Shown here: piece by piece, positions 1-8,194 of the stretch | How the letters are laid out: each line of letters starts with the position of its first letter | How positions within the stretch are numbered: position 1 is the first letter of the stretch | Source: Pseudomonas sp. ADAK18 | GTDB taxonomy: Bacteria; Pseudomonadota; Gammaproteobacteria; Pseudomonadales; Pseudomonadaceae | NCBI RefSeq assembly: GCF_012935695.1 | Contig: NZ_CP052859.1 | Coordinates: 3,327,001 to 3,391,000, forward strand | DNA: 64,000 nt | Direction: 5' to 3' | Position numbers and translations under genes: made by a program | The notes under the pieces: model-generated | The model's input: only the letters and a program-made list of their open reading frames with translations | Told to the model about the DNA's origin: nothing | Database searches by the model: none

Positions 1-565
1 TGTAGATTTTGTTGCCATCATCGCCATAAGCCACGACTTTGCCTTCTTCGACCTTGAAGGCCTTGCCGAAGGTGTTCTGCAACATGTCGGGAGGAACGGC
101 GATTTTGTCGGTGACGAACTTGGAACGGCCGAAGGCGCCGCCGATCTTCTCCTGGTAGAGAATGCCGGTGGTGGTATCGCGCTCGGCGGTGATGGTTTTC
201 ACCTGCTCGGCGAGAGTAGTCACCTGGGCTTTGAACTTCTCCTCTGTGGCCGCGATTGCGGCTGCCTTGATCTCGTCGACCTTGCCCGCTTGGACAAGCT
301 GACCGGCATCAAGATTGGCGACCGTTGCCAGTGCAGCACGAGCCTTTTCAGGATCCTCGATGCCTTCGAATGCCTTGGCACGAGCCTCGGCGGCTTCTTT
401 GGCTTCACGGTGTCCTTTGGCTTCGGCGTTCAGCGCGGTGATTTTGGATACAGCCGAGGGCGCGTCAAACGCCACGTCCTTACCATCACTGTGCGTGTAG
501 ACCGGACTGCCGTCCTTTACTTCGGCATAGGTCACGCCACCAACATCAATCGTCTTCAGTTTCAT
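1..565 (-). CDS. Phage capsid scaffold-like protein (partial, C-terminus beyond left edge)
   Basis: An open frame starts at ATG 565 and runs off the left edge (188 codons seen). An SD-like GGAGAT precedes the start. The N-terminus is a short beta-rich stretch containing GGVTYAEVKDG, followed by a long Ala/Glu/Lys-rich helical segment typical of scaffold proteins, then a segment with GGAFGRSKFV. This layout is common in phage scaffold-like proteins encoded just after the portal and head-morphogenesis genes, which is its position here. The family call (DUF6651-like) is from memory of the pattern, so moderate confidence; that it is a real phage head gene is likely. Confidence 0.65.
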   Translation of the reverse strand, partial: MKLKTIDVGGVTYAEVKDGSPVYTHSDGKDVAFDAPSAVSKITALNAEAKGHREAKEAAEARAKAFEGIEDPEKARAALATVANLDAGQLVQAGKVDEIKAAAIAATEEKFKAQVTTLAEQVKTITAERDTTTGILYQEKIGGAFGRSKFVTDKIAVPPDMLQNTFGKAFKVEEGKVVAYGDDGNKIY

Positions 566-642
566 CGGTTCATCTCCGGGCATCCGCCCATCTGGTAGGC
601 CATCCGGCCCGGTGCGGCGCTATCCATCCGGAATCGCGCCCA

Positions 643-670
643 TAAAAAAGCCCCGACGAATGTCAGGGCT
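643..670 (-). terminator. Rho-independent terminator, minus strand
   Basis: Arms AGCCCCGAC and GTCAGGGCT around GAAT, followed on the minus strand by a T run. It ends transcription of the membrane-protein gene at 691-1293. The same hairpin core recurs at 8622-8643. Confidence 0.75.
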
Positions 671-690
671 GTTTGAACGATTGTTTGAGG

Positions 691-1293
691 TTACATTGTC
701 GGATAAAGCGATTTTCTTATCACCGCAACAAATTCTGCATTAAGCGGCTCACGAAACTCATATGTGCTTGTCCCGACCACCAGTGTCAAGTTGCTGAAAT
801 CAGTCTCTGAAAACTCAGCCACCAAATCCCGCTGAATCCCTATAAACATTGTGCGCGGGAGTGTGATTCTCTGAACATCGCCATACCCAAATCTTCTAGG
901 GATATCCTTTGGATCTACGAACGGTGGCCGGCTGATCAGAATCTGTTTTTTCTTCACCGTGTCGCGAATATAGACGCCGCGCACAACGGCATCCTTTTCG
1001 CCGCAGGATGTCAGATCAATAACCAAGCCGCTTTCACTGTAGTACTGATCTACATCGATCTTCGGCACATTGTTCCTGCGCTGATTATCCGCAAGATACA
1101 CTGCCACTGCGGCTGCTGCTAAAGAACCAAGCCCGGATACCCAATCACCAACGGAACCAGCTAAGGTCCTTAAAGTTTCTGCCGGATTATTGTCGGCCGC
1201 AATATCTAGGCTCAGGACAACGCCAGCAGTAAACGCAATCGGGAACCCAAGCACTACAGTGACAATCAACGCGATTTTCCATTTCATAGACAA
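691..1293 (-). CDS. Hypothetical membrane-anchored protein, probable moron
   Basis: 200 residues. Two hydrophobic segments at about residues 7-29 and 53-66 are followed by a soluble beta-rich domain of about 130 residues, so the protein probably sits in the inner membrane with its C-terminal domain in the cytoplasm or periplasm. I do not recognise the family. It lies among head genes and has its own terminator (643-670), which fits an independently acquired moron rather than a virion gene. The DNA looks more AT-rich than the flanking head genes by eye. A prophage gene at 26685-27326 has the same general design: two N-terminal membrane helices, then a soluble part. Confidence 0.6.
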   Translation of the reverse strand: MSMKWKIALIVTVVLGFPIAFTAGVVLSLDIAADNNPAETLRTLAGSVGDWVSGLGSLAAAAVAVYLADNQRRNNVPKIDVDQYYSESGLVIDLTSCGEKDAVVRGVYIRDTVKKKQILISRPPFVDPKDIPRRFGYGDVQRITLPRTMFIGIQRDLVAEFSETDFSNLTLVVGTSTYEFREPLNAEFVAVIRKSLYPTM

Positions 1294-1315
1294 CCCCTAG
1301 GCAAGGGTTGAGATC

Positions 1316-1567
1316 TTAACTGACAACGATTCTTTCGCCACGCAGAAGGCATCCAACACAAATCAGCGTCTTGGTCCCGCCGGTAGGTCTACCATTCTTC
1401 ATCAGTGCGCCAATCTTCGTCTCGATCACCTCGCGCCCACCGCAGCGATGGCACTGGACCATCGTTGCGGGCTTGGGCATCGCCCGGACACGCTTGCGCA
1501 CCTGCTCCGCGGGAGTGTCCGGGGCTGGCGTACCTTGAATGAGGTGAAGCTTGGGCTTGTCGGTCAT
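1316..1567 (-). CDS. Small phage protein with two CxxC pairs
   Basis: 83 residues. The C-terminal half has CHRC and, about 30 residues later, CVGC, which together could hold one zinc ion; between them lies a basic, Gly/Thr-rich stretch. The N-terminal half is polar and probably unstructured. Its ATG at 1567 overlaps the stop of the upstream head-morphogenesis gene (ATGA at 1564-1567), so the two are translationally coupled. Function unknown; a nucleic-acid-binding zinc knuckle is the simplest reading. No catalytic motif is visible. Confidence 0.6.
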   Translation of the reverse strand: MTDKPKLHLIQGTPAPDTPAEQVRKRVRAMPKPATMVQCHRCGGREVIETKIGALMKNGRPTGGTKTLICVGCLLRGERIVVS

Positions 1568-2676
1568 GCTGCCATCTTAGCGAATGCCTGCGCATCCTGC
1601 TGCTTGATCTGATCCAGAGTCAGCCATTCACCTGTAGGCGAGTAAAAGTCCTCGAGGCTTTTGCCATCCCTGTAGAGCTGATAGCGCACTGGGCCAAGCA
1701 CCTGAACCTTGCGGGCGTCCGGCTGACGCTCAAACCAGTTGCTGTAATTCGTATCCGCCGGCACCTGACCATCCATGCTTGCACGCTGACCTGGCGTCAT
1801 CTCGTCAATGGGGATGCCAAGCTCTCTCCATGACTTGGTCCGCGGCGTCGAAGTGCTTCGGCAACAGAAGTGAATCCGCCCAGGGCCTTGTAGCCAAGGT
1901 ATCTTGTGTCCAATCGGCTTGTGCGTACCCACCTCATACGGACGCTTGTCTCGGATGATGCAGTCATTGGATGTCTTCGTGTCCAACGTACTGAGCCAGT
2001 CCTCCGCCTTGAGAATCTCCTTGTTTGCCACGTTGAACTGCTCACGGGCAGTAGCCGCCGTGTGGCTCACAGCTGTCTGCACGACCGCAGCTAGGTCCTT
2101 TCGTGGTCTCTCAAGAAAACCATCGGCATAGCCTGCAGCTCTGGTGCCGCGAATACTTCGGATGATCTGATCGGTCGTTTTACCTTCCAGATAGCCAGAC
2201 TGGATAGCGTTGCGCACCTTGACCATGCGCTCGGCCCCGACCTGCTTGCTCCAATCCCGCAGCAGGCGACCTTGAAACGGTCGAGACATCGCTGCTGCAT
2301 AGGCTTGCTCAGCGCTGATGCTGACGAGTGGGAAGCGCACAAGAACCGGTTCCGGAATCACCTTCTGAAACAGCGTCTGCTGCCAGTTGGATTCGTAGCC
2401 TGCAAGCTCCTGCAAGTCAGCCTCAAGCGCTGTGAACACTTGATCATAGGTCTGGGCATTGACCGCCCTCACCTCATCCAGCAACAGCTCAAGACGCTCA
2501 ACGGTGAATGACTCGGCCGGCATCCGCTCCAACGCCTCAGTTAGAGCAGCCGAAAGGCTGGCATCCGACCGATTGATCAAAGCGATGATGCGCCGTACCA
2601 CGCCGAGCTTGTACTTCTCCAGCGACACCGCGTGAGCGATATGCTCGTCCTGAAGGATCTCGTTGACCGTTGCCAT
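1564..2676 (-). CDS. Phage head morphogenesis protein (SPP1 gp7 / Mu gpF type)
   Basis: 370 residues. The C-terminal third carries the signature of the minor head protein family: a D-T-K-T-S-N-D-C-I-I-R-D segment, then G-H-K-I-P-W and a CC-R-S-T stretch (residues about 230-285). These proteins enter the procapsid with the portal and are needed for head assembly. The gene starts immediately after the portal gene stop (2677-2679) and is followed by overlapping and downstream head genes, the standard terminase-portal-minor head order. Start ATG 2676 leaves no gap to the portal gene. Confidence 0.85.
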   Translation of the reverse strand: MATVNEILQDEHIAHAVSLEKYKLGVVRRIIALINRSDASLSAALTEALERMPAESFTVERLELLLDEVRAVNAQTYDQVFTALEADLQELAGYESNWQQTLFQKVIPEPVLVRFPLVSISAEQAYAAAMSRPFQGRLLRDWSKQVGAERMVKVRNAIQSGYLEGKTTDQIIRSIRGTRAAGYADGFLERPRKDLAAVVQTAVSHTAATAREQFNVANKEILKAEDWLSTLDTKTSNDCIIRDKRPYEVGTHKPIGHKIPWLQGPGRIHFCCRSTSTPRTKSWRELGIPIDEMTPGQRASMDGQVPADTNYSNWFERQPDARKVQVLGPVRYQLYRDGKSLEDFYSPTGEWLTLDQIKQQDAQAFAKMAA

Positions 2677-4071
2677 TTAGAGAGCTCCGAGCGCTGGCCC
2701 CTGGTCGGCGATCTTCTGCTTTTCGACCGCCCACTCAATGTCATCCGAGACCACGCCGCGGCGCTTGTACTCATTGAACAGGGTTTCGTCAGAGAGCCGA
2801 CCTTGGGTTGCCATATTGAGTAGCAGTGGTAGCGTCGTTTCCGGCGCGAAGTCCACGTCGAAGTTGCCATTCACCTTCACGTGTCCACCCTCCTTCTCGC
2901 CTTTCCAGAGCGCGAAATACTGGAGCACCTGGTCAAGCGTGTCCTCAAGTTGCCCGGCCATAGTTTGCAGCGGGCTCATTTCCTGAGCAGCTTCTTCCTC
3001 GGCCTGTGTCGCAGTCTTCGTGGATTGTTTGTCCTTCTGGAGCAGCTTAGCGCCAGCGATACGCATCTGGTCTTCAAGATCTTCCAACGACTTGCGTCCG
3101 GCCTCAATGGCGGAGCCAGTATGCTCCACCCACTTCATGTCGCCGCCGGTAGGCAGCTTGGTAGCGGAGCTAGTCCCGACCTTGAGCTCGAAAGCGTCGT
3201 CGTCAATACCGGAGATCATCAGCATCGGCACCCGAGCGACGTGCAGGATGTTGTCCTGATCGCTTTGGGACTGCCAGTGCTTCTTGTTGAGGTGAGCCAG
3301 TTCAAGCAGCGGCGGCGTTGCAGTCATGAAGCCTGTGCGCTTGGTATAGAAAGTAGCCAGAGGGATGACCGGGAGCGTATTCGTTCCCTCGTCAGTCTTG
3401 GTCCACTCCTTCTTGCCGTTGGTGTCCTCAGTCTTGCGGTACACCCTCCAGCCGCCAGGAATCAGCACCCTGATCTGAGGGATGATGGTTACGCCAAAAT
3501 CACCAGTGCGCTCCTCGACAGCCTCTGCATACCAGAACTGAGACAACGAGCATTCGCCACCCTTCTCTTCGGTAAGCCACCCAATAACCTGTTGAGGATG
3601 AATCATCACCGCGTACGGGCGCACACCTGCGGCCTTCTCGTCAGCTGCTGTTCGTACAACAGAGTTGCCTTGCTCATCCTTCGTCTTCGGGTGATCAGCC
3701 AACACATGGCATAGACCATGGGAAAGCCCGACGGTGAACAACTGCTGAGCCCAGACCTGCAGGTTGTTGCCCTGGCGGTCGAAGTTCTGCACGTAGGCCT
3801 TGATCGACTCAGGCACATCGTCTCCGAGCGCGATATTTTCTGCGAACACCCTGCCCTTCATGTTCTGGACGGTCTCGCTGAACGCAGGCAGTAGCGTGGA
3901 GAGCGACAGGCGCTCCTTATAGGCGTCGTCGTCCTCCTTCGGCCACTTCGGCAGGTAGAGCTTGCCAGCCAGCTGCATCGCCTTCGTTCCGCCCATCAGC
4001 GCATCAACAAGAGCCCAGTCTTCGCGCATGGCGTCTACTGCCGGTAGCGTTTTGCTTGGGTCATTGCTCAT
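2677..4071 (-). CDS. Phage portal protein (DUF4055 family)
   Basis: 464 residues. The sequence matches the DUF4055 portal type: an N-terminal helical part with Y-L-P-K-W-P (about 37-43), a central beta-rich part, and a long helical segment containing K-D-K-Q-S-T-K-T-A-T-Q-A (about 350-375). The portal forms the ring through which DNA is packaged and to which the tail binds. It lies directly between large terminase and the minor head gene, with almost no intergenic DNA. The length is normal for the family. No defect seen. Confidence 0.85.
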   Translation of the reverse strand: MSNDPSKTLPAVDAMREDWALVDALMGGTKAMQLAGKLYLPKWPKEDDDAYKERLSLSTLLPAFSETVQNMKGRVFAENIALGDDVPESIKAYVQNFDRQGNNLQVWAQQLFTVGLSHGLCHVLADHPKTKDEQGNSVVRTAADEKAAGVRPYAVMIHPQQVIGWLTEEKGGECSLSQFWYAEAVEERTGDFGVTIIPQIRVLIPGGWRVYRKTEDTNGKKEWTKTDEGTNTLPVIPLATFYTKRTGFMTATPPLLELAHLNKKHWQSQSDQDNILHVARVPMLMISGIDDDAFELKVGTSSATKLPTGGDMKWVEHTGSAIEAGRKSLEDLEDQMRIAGAKLLQKDKQSTKTATQAEEEAAQEMSPLQTMAGQLEDTLDQVLQYFALWKGEKEGGHVKVNGNFDVDFAPETTLPLLLNMATQGRLSDETLFNEYKRRGVVSDDIEWAVEKQKIADQGPALGAL

Positions 4072-4075
4072 GGGG

Positions 4076-5407
4076 TCACATTCTCAGAGATTCAGTGGAT
4101 GCAGTGCGTTTGATGGACGGCCACTCAACGTCGATGCAATAGCCGATCGCCGTGGTGATGTGCTGGTAGTCGTTTTTCTGGTCTTCTTGGAAGGTCGAAC
4201 CCATCTGAAGCTGGACCGTACTCAACCCCTTGTGGCACCAGGGAGCGGTGACCGGGTTGATGAACAAGCTAGTTTCGCCTGAGGCGGTCAGGATCTTCGC
4301 CCGGACGGCGTTCTGCCGGTCCTTGATGGATGGGTGCGCCGGCTTGACCTTGCGCGTGTACGTCCAGCCATTAGCCTTCAACACGCCTTCAATGTCGGTG
4401 TAGTCGGATGCGTGGCCGTGCTTCTCGCCCGCCTTGCCCGCCGGGTCACCGTAGATCAGGACGTGCTTGTTTTTGTGATCTTTGAACTTGTCCACGAACT
4501 CAGCAGCCGACTGCTTCGATACCGCACTGATCAGCACGATCTCATCCAGCAGATAAAGGTCTTTGCCATCGTTGCGCCGGACACCGATCGCAGATGACAG
4601 AGGCGTGAAGTTCTGGTCGTGCATCCACATCAGTTGTTCATGCGGCTCAATGGCTGCATTCGTGGTGTTCGCCTTGCTGTAGTCCTCGTAGATTCGGCCA
4701 GACGCCGTTTCGAACGAGGCCTCAAACTCCTGCTTGAACTGCTTGGCCGACATGGCCCGCTTCATTGCGTCCATCACGTCAGCCGGAAGAATCTCGGCAG
4801 ATTTCCAATGGAACACCCGGAAGTTCGGGTCATTGCCCGACTCAGCCTGCATGCACAGATCGTAGTAATGGTTCAGGCCATCTGGCACCCCGAGCAACCA
4901 GCACCAGGCCCGATAATCCGGCATGGTTGGGTTGACGGTGTTCAGCGCAGGGAGAATGTTTGCCTCCCATGCGTCCGGCTTGATGTCCGCGAATTCGTCG
5001 ATGCCGCCGCCAGTCCACGGAATACCTTCGATCCGCTGCGGCTTGTCCAGGCCGATGACATGGATCTCGCTACCGTTGTCCAGGTAGATGATCAGGTCCG
5101 ACTCGGAAGGCCTGCGACTATGCATGCAGCAGAGAGTGAAAGCCTTGAGGTCATCCCAGAAGATCTTCTTGGCCTGAGCGTGCGTCGGTGCGGCGGCGAA
5201 ATACATACCGGTGTAAGCGGACGCCTGCTTCACAACGAAGCGCTTGAACCGCTCCGTCTTGCCGCTGCGTCGACCAGCAGGCACCAGAGGAAAGCGAATG
5301 CCTTCCGACACAGCCGCGACCAGAGCGAGCTGTACAGGGTGATCCTTCAACGGGTACCAGCGTGATAGCTGGCGGTCCAGCATCAAGTTGCCGGTGTTCG
5401 CGATCAT
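4076..5407 (-). CDS. Phage terminase large subunit
   Basis: 443 residues. The packaging motor ATPase shows a Walker A-like A-G-R-R-S-G-K-T near residue 44 and a Walker B-like G-I-D-E-F-A-D near residue 134. A C-terminal RNase H-like nuclease part begins with V-L-I-Y-G-D-P-A-G (about 315), whose Asp is a likely metal ligand. It cuts concatemeric DNA and drives it into the prohead. Its ATG overlaps the stop of the small-subunit gene (ATGA 5404-5407), so the two subunits are coupled. The length suits the headful-type families. Confidence 0.9.
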   Translation of the reverse strand: MIANTGNLMLDRQLSRWYPLKDHPVQLALVAAVSEGIRFPLVPAGRRSGKTERFKRFVVKQASAYTGMYFAAAPTHAQAKKIFWDDLKAFTLCCMHSRRPSESDLIIYLDNGSEIHVIGLDKPQRIEGIPWTGGGIDEFADIKPDAWEANILPALNTVNPTMPDYRAWCWLLGVPDGLNHYYDLCMQAESGNDPNFRVFHWKSAEILPADVMDAMKRAMSAKQFKQEFEASFETASGRIYEDYSKANTTNAAIEPHEQLMWMHDQNFTPLSSAIGVRRNDGKDLYLLDEIVLISAVSKQSAAEFVDKFKDHKNKHVLIYGDPAGKAGEKHGHASDYTDIEGVLKANGWTYTRKVKPAHPSIKDRQNAVRAKILTASGETSLFINPVTAPWCHKGLSTVQLQMGSTFQEDQKNDYQHITTAIGYCIDVEWPSIKRTASTESLRM

Positions 5408-5919
5408 GAAGGAAGCCTCGCGATCAGATCGGCCAACAGTTGAGCGTTGGAGTTGCCGCCGCCCTTCTCTATCAGCTTGAGCTCGGCCTTACGCTTCTCG
5501 ATCTCAAGCCGTTTGATTTCTTCATCCAGCGACTTGTCAGGCTCAACGCGGCGATTGACGTAGACATCTCCCGTCTCCTTGGCGGCCTGCTCCAATAGCT
5601 GGGCCGTTAACGCCATATTCTTTGAGCTCTCGGCCTTCTCAGCCATACGCCCAAGCGTTCGCAGCCGATGGGCTCGATTAGCTATAGGAATCTCTGCTGT
5701 TTCTTCACGGAACCGCTTGCGAGTGTCTTCGAACAGAGTTCGCCACTTGACTGCCAGATTGGCTCCGGCGCGCTTTGTCGGGTCGTGCTGCTCTACCTGC
5801 TGGCGGGTCACATCGATGTCGAATTCATGCTTAACGTTTTGTGAGACGAGCGTGGGGGTGTCGAAACACGCCAAAGCCTGAACGATGAAGGCTTTCACAT
5901 CGTTTTTCAGGGCTGCCAT
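5404..5919 (-). CDS. Phage terminase small subunit (DUF2280 family)
   Basis: 171 residues. The N-terminal L-K-N-D-V-K-A-F-I-V-Q-A-L segment and the V-K-H-E-F-D-I-D-V stretch match the DUF2280 family, which stands in the small-terminase position in many Pseudomonas and enterobacterial phages. The N-terminal half likely recognises DNA (HTH-like, residues about 20-50); the rest is helical with a charged C-terminal coiled coil (about 130-165). It is the first gene of the packaging set and overlaps the large-subunit gene by 4 bases. Confidence 0.8.
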   Translation of the reverse strand: MAALKNDVKAFIVQALACFDTPTLVSQNVKHEFDIDVTRQQVEQHDPTKRAGANLAVKWRTLFEDTRKRFREETAEIPIANRAHRLRTLGRMAEKAESSKNMALTAQLLEQAAKETGDVYVNRRVEPDKSLDEEIKRLEIEKRKAELKLIEKGGGNSNAQLLADLIARLPS

Positions 5920-5951
5920 AGATTGGGTTCCGTCTCATGCCTGTCTCACAT

Positions 5952-6575
5952 TCAGGCCAGCTTGAGCAGACAGGTTCCGCAAGCCCTCGATATATTCAAT
6001 TTCCCCACCTCAGCAGGACTGTTTGCAGCATCCACCAACGCTTGAACGTCAGGGCTTGCACCGTAGCGACGGACCACACCGACGAACTCTTCGACGTCAT
6101 GCCCCTGCAGCTTGATCTTCGGTGCGCCGTCTTGGGTAAATGCTGGTTGACCGTACTTGTCGGTCGCGTGAGCAAGGTGATACAGCTCATGCTCAATCAG
6201 GGCGCAGAACTCAAGGTCACTGCACTGGGCGCAGTAGTCGGCAGCCAGCGTGATGATGAAGGCCGGCACATCGCCGAACCAATCACGCATCTGTTGCTCC
6301 ATCCGGGCCTTCTGCCACCCGCCGGCGCGGAACGCTACCTGTTCGGCCTGGCCCAGGACTGTGCGGCCCTGCTTGGCGAAGCTCGACGACGCCCACATGA
6401 TTCGGATGTCTGCATCCAGTAGATGGGCATGGTCTTCGTTGTGAATGCTGCCGGTGTTGGCAAGGATCTCGGCTTGAAGCCACTCCCAGACGTCGGGCGC
6501 CGGGCTCAGGCGGATACCGAAGTCGGACAGATCAGAAAGGTCCAGTAGCGTCGATGGGGGGTATGGCCTGTCCAT
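5952..6575 (-). CDS. Putative phage metallopeptidase
   Basis: 207 residues. An H-E-L-Y-H motif (about residue 128, IEHELYH) fits the HExxH zinc-binding signature, and a downstream H-D-V-E-E-F (about 158) could supply a third ligand. The arrangement matches the putative phage metallopeptidase family (PF18894-like). A CGTC motif sits near the C-terminus. Its position directly upstream of the terminase genes in the late operon is usual for this family; its role (capsid maturation, lysis or host attack) is unknown. It is the only peptidase I see in the window's late region. Confidence 0.7.
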   Translation of the reverse strand: MDRPYPPSTLLDLSDLSDFGIRLSPAPDVWEWLQAEILANTGSIHNEDHAHLLDADIRIMWASSSFAKQGRTVLGQAEQVAFRAGGWQKARMEQQMRDWFGDVPAFIITLAADYCAQCSDLEFCALIEHELYHLAHATDKYGQPAFTQDGAPKIKLQGHDVEEFVGVVRRYGASPDVQALVDAANSPAEVGKLNISRACGTCLLKLA

Positions 6576-6589
6576 GGATCACCTTGAAC

Positions 6590-6618
6590 TTGAAATAGCG
6601 GCCAGTTGCCGGTATTGC
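6590..6618 (+). promoter_or_regulatory. Twin promoter A for 6647 gene
   Basis: TTGAAA (6590-6595), 17-base spacer, TATTGC (6613-6618). The roughly 40 bases from 6590 are closely similar to those from 6928, which precede the next plus-strand gene. It drives transcription against the surrounding late operon. Confidence 0.6.
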
Positions 6619-6646
6619 TGAGCGTCAATCAAAAGGAGACGCCCGC

Positions 6647-6856
6647 ATGTCAAATAGATTCGTGGTTGAAGCCCGCCCGAGAACTGCAATTCGCAACCCT
6701 CGCCAAGACACACCCAACGACCCATATTTTGGCATTACCGAGTTGGCTTACCACGTTATAGATAGCCTCACCGGCGATAGTGTTGAGTCGCATGACAACC
6801 AGGAAGAGGCAGACTCAGACTGCACAGCAAGAAACGCCGCGCTCCCAGCCCGGTAG
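6647..6856 (+). CDS. Small hypothetical protein (moron candidate)
   Basis: 69 residues, starting at ATG 6647 behind a good SD (AAAAGGAG). The protein is polar and acidic toward the C-terminus, with no membrane segment, cysteine pair or known motif. It is encoded on the plus strand inside the minus-strand late operon and has its own sigma-70-like promoter (6590-6618), so it is probably expressed in the lysogen. Function unknown. Confidence 0.55.
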   Translation: MSNRFVVEARPRTAIRNPRQDTPNDPYFGITELAYHVIDSLTGDSVESHDNQEEADSDCTARNAALPAR

Positions 6857-6927
6857 GCTCGTTCGATTGCCTCCCAGTCGGGTTGCTTGGTTTTCATAAA
6901 TTGTCTCAGGTACGTCTAAAGGTGGGA

Positions 6928-6956
6928 TTGAAATAGTGGCGCGTTGCCGGTATTGG
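6928..6956 (+). promoter_or_regulatory. Twin promoter B for 6986 gene
   Basis: TTGAAA (6928-6933), 17-base spacer, TATTGG (6951-6956). The spacer and flanks copy promoter A: GTTGCCGGTATTG is identical in both. Confidence 0.6.
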
Positions 6957-6985
6957 TAAATCTCAAATACCTGAGGATCCAAAAA

Positions 6986-7186
6986 ATGACAGATGTAGGC
7001 AAACATGCAGTTGCTGCGGGCAATGAGCAAACGCTTCCAGAATATTCCCGTACGCACGCGGTAGCAGCAGCGCTCGAAGTGATCGCTGCGCTTGCAGCCG
7101 GCGGCACTGCACTCAACCTGACCCATCAATTTGAGCATCTCTCAAAATATGCAGATCAAATTCAGGAAGCCCTGAAAGTGAAGTGA
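6986..7186 (+). CDS. Small hypothetical protein (moron candidate)
   Basis: 66 residues from ATG 6986; an upstream in-frame start at 6944 would lie inside the promoter, and a GAGGA SD fits 6986. Residues about 27-45 form an Ala-rich helix (A-A-A-L-E-V-I-A-A-L-A-A-G-G), possibly amphipathic, followed by a polar helix ending in Lys. Function unknown. It shares promoter sequence and orientation with the 6647 gene but not its protein sequence, so the pair may be expressed together in the lysogen. Confidence 0.55.
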   Translation: MTDVGKHAVAAGNEQTLPEYSRTHAVAAALEVIAALAAGGTALNLTHQFEHLSKYADQIQEALKVK

Positions 7187-7217
7187 CCCATCCGTGCCGC
7201 ACTCACCTGCGGCACAC

Positions 7218-7466
7218 CTAACCTTCCCCACTGCCCAGCAGCACATCAATCAGCTTCTGCTCACCAAGACGCATCGCACCCAAACACCGCAGGTCGTCAC
7301 ACTTAGGGCCGAGACCGAACACCGTGACCTCTCCCTTCGCTCCGATCAGTGTCAGCGCGCCCACGGTGCATTCCGGATGTTCGCCAGCATCGAGGTCATC
7401 AGCAATCTTGCGCAGGGTCTTGGCGGCATCGCGCCACCCCTCGCGCTTGAGCTCAACAATCTTCAT
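7218..7466 (-). CDS. Hypothetical phage protein
   Basis: 82 residues from ATG 7466, chosen over TTG 7472 because GGAG is well spaced for the ATG. The N-terminal helix contains W-R-D-A-A-K-T-L-R-K-I-A-D-D-L-D, then a compact segment with three cysteines. This looks like a common small late-operon phage protein, but I cannot name a function. A 38-base palindrome (7475-7512) lies directly upstream and reaches to within a few bases of the SD. Confidence 0.6.
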   Translation of the reverse strand: MKIVELKREGWRDAAKTLRKIADDLDAGEHPECTVGALTLIGAKGEVTVFGLGPKCDDLRCLGAMRLGEQKLIDVLLGSGEG

Positions 7467-7474
7467 GCTCAACT

Positions 7475-7512
7475 CCGCGCCACGATTTGGCGCATTCGAA
7501 AACGTGGCGCGG
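7475..7512. repeat. Palindrome copy 1 (14-bp arms, 10-base centre)
   Basis: Arms 7475-7488 and 7499-7512 pair with one mismatch; the centre is GGCGCATTCG. The arms match those at 16399-16434, inside the antirepressor gene, and the centre length is identical. It occupies the whole gap between two small late genes. Confidence 0.8.
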
Positions 7513-7513
7513 A

Positions 7514-7810
7514 TTACGGTGCAAGCCGCAGTTGCTGGTCGAACAACTCCCGAATCTCACCAAGCCTCCCCATCACAAGCGGCTCACCCTTCAAATGGAT
7601 CAGGTGGGCCAACTGGTGAACGATCCCCTCATCCGAAAGCACCTGGCTCGTGGGCAGCTCCTTGAACCAGCAGACGAACACCGCAAAGTGCATCGCTGCA
7701 GGCAGTTCTTTCAAGAAGCGCTTGTCGGTCATCTGGACGAATCGGGCGTGTTCTTCGCGGAGGTCTTGGTAGCTGGCCGAGTAACGGTTGCCGTTCAGGA
7801 CGTAATCCAT
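7514..7810 (-). CDS. Hypothetical phage protein
   Basis: 98 residues. It begins M-D-Y-V-L-N-G-N-R-Y and is mostly helical, with aromatic residues around A-V-F-V-C-W-F-K (about 42-50), too short and too charged for a firm membrane call. It lies between the holin-like genes and the 7218 gene on the late strand. I do not recognise the family. No signal peptide or catalytic motif is seen. Confidence 0.55.
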   Translation of the reverse strand: MDYVLNGNRYSASYQDLREEHARFVQMTDKRFLKELPAAMHFAVFVCWFKELPTSQVLSDEGIVHQLAHLIHLKGEPLVMGRLGEIRELFDQQLRLAP

Positions 7811-7858
7811 TCGGCCGCCCTCAATAGATTGGCGCCGGCAGTACCGGGCGCCTTTGGT

Positions 7859-8194
7859 TTAATCGGTCTTGCGTCTGCGCTCATCGGCGCAGGTCATGCA
7901 GTGCTCGCAGTTCAGCGTCCGGCACAGCCAGGCCTTCACCCGCTGCCAGTACGTGACCATGAAGATGTGGCGGGCACCGGCCAGGGCCAGGAACACAAGA
8001 AGCGTCGTGCCCGCCGTGGTTGGCGCAAGGAAGATGTTCTGGTTGCGCGCCATGGCGACAAAACCGCTTATGGCGATAACCGAATAGATCAGCTTCCCAA
8101 GGATGCCGTCCCTCACCTTTCCGCTCAGTACGCACCAGGCCGCCCATAGGGCGATCAGGCCGCATGCGATGGAGTTGATCAGTTCAAGATTCAT
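7859..8194 (-). CDS. Small membrane protein, holin-like
   Basis: 111 residues from ATG 8194, which overlaps the stop of the gene before it (ATGA 8191-8194). Three hydrophobic stretches are visible: about 6-23, 31-45 and 52-75. They are followed by a basic C-terminal tail with C-x2-C-x3-C (ending C-A-D-E-R-R-R-K). Two adjacent small membrane proteins between Q and terminase is the usual place for a holin and its partner (antiholin or second holin). Which one is the lethal holin cannot be told from sequence. Confidence 0.6.
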   Translation of the reverse strand: MNLELINSIACGLIALWAAWCVLSGKVRDGILGKLIYSVIAISGFVAMARNQNIFLAPTTAGTTLLVFLALAGARHIFMVTYWQRVKAWLCRTLNCEHCMTCADERRRKTD

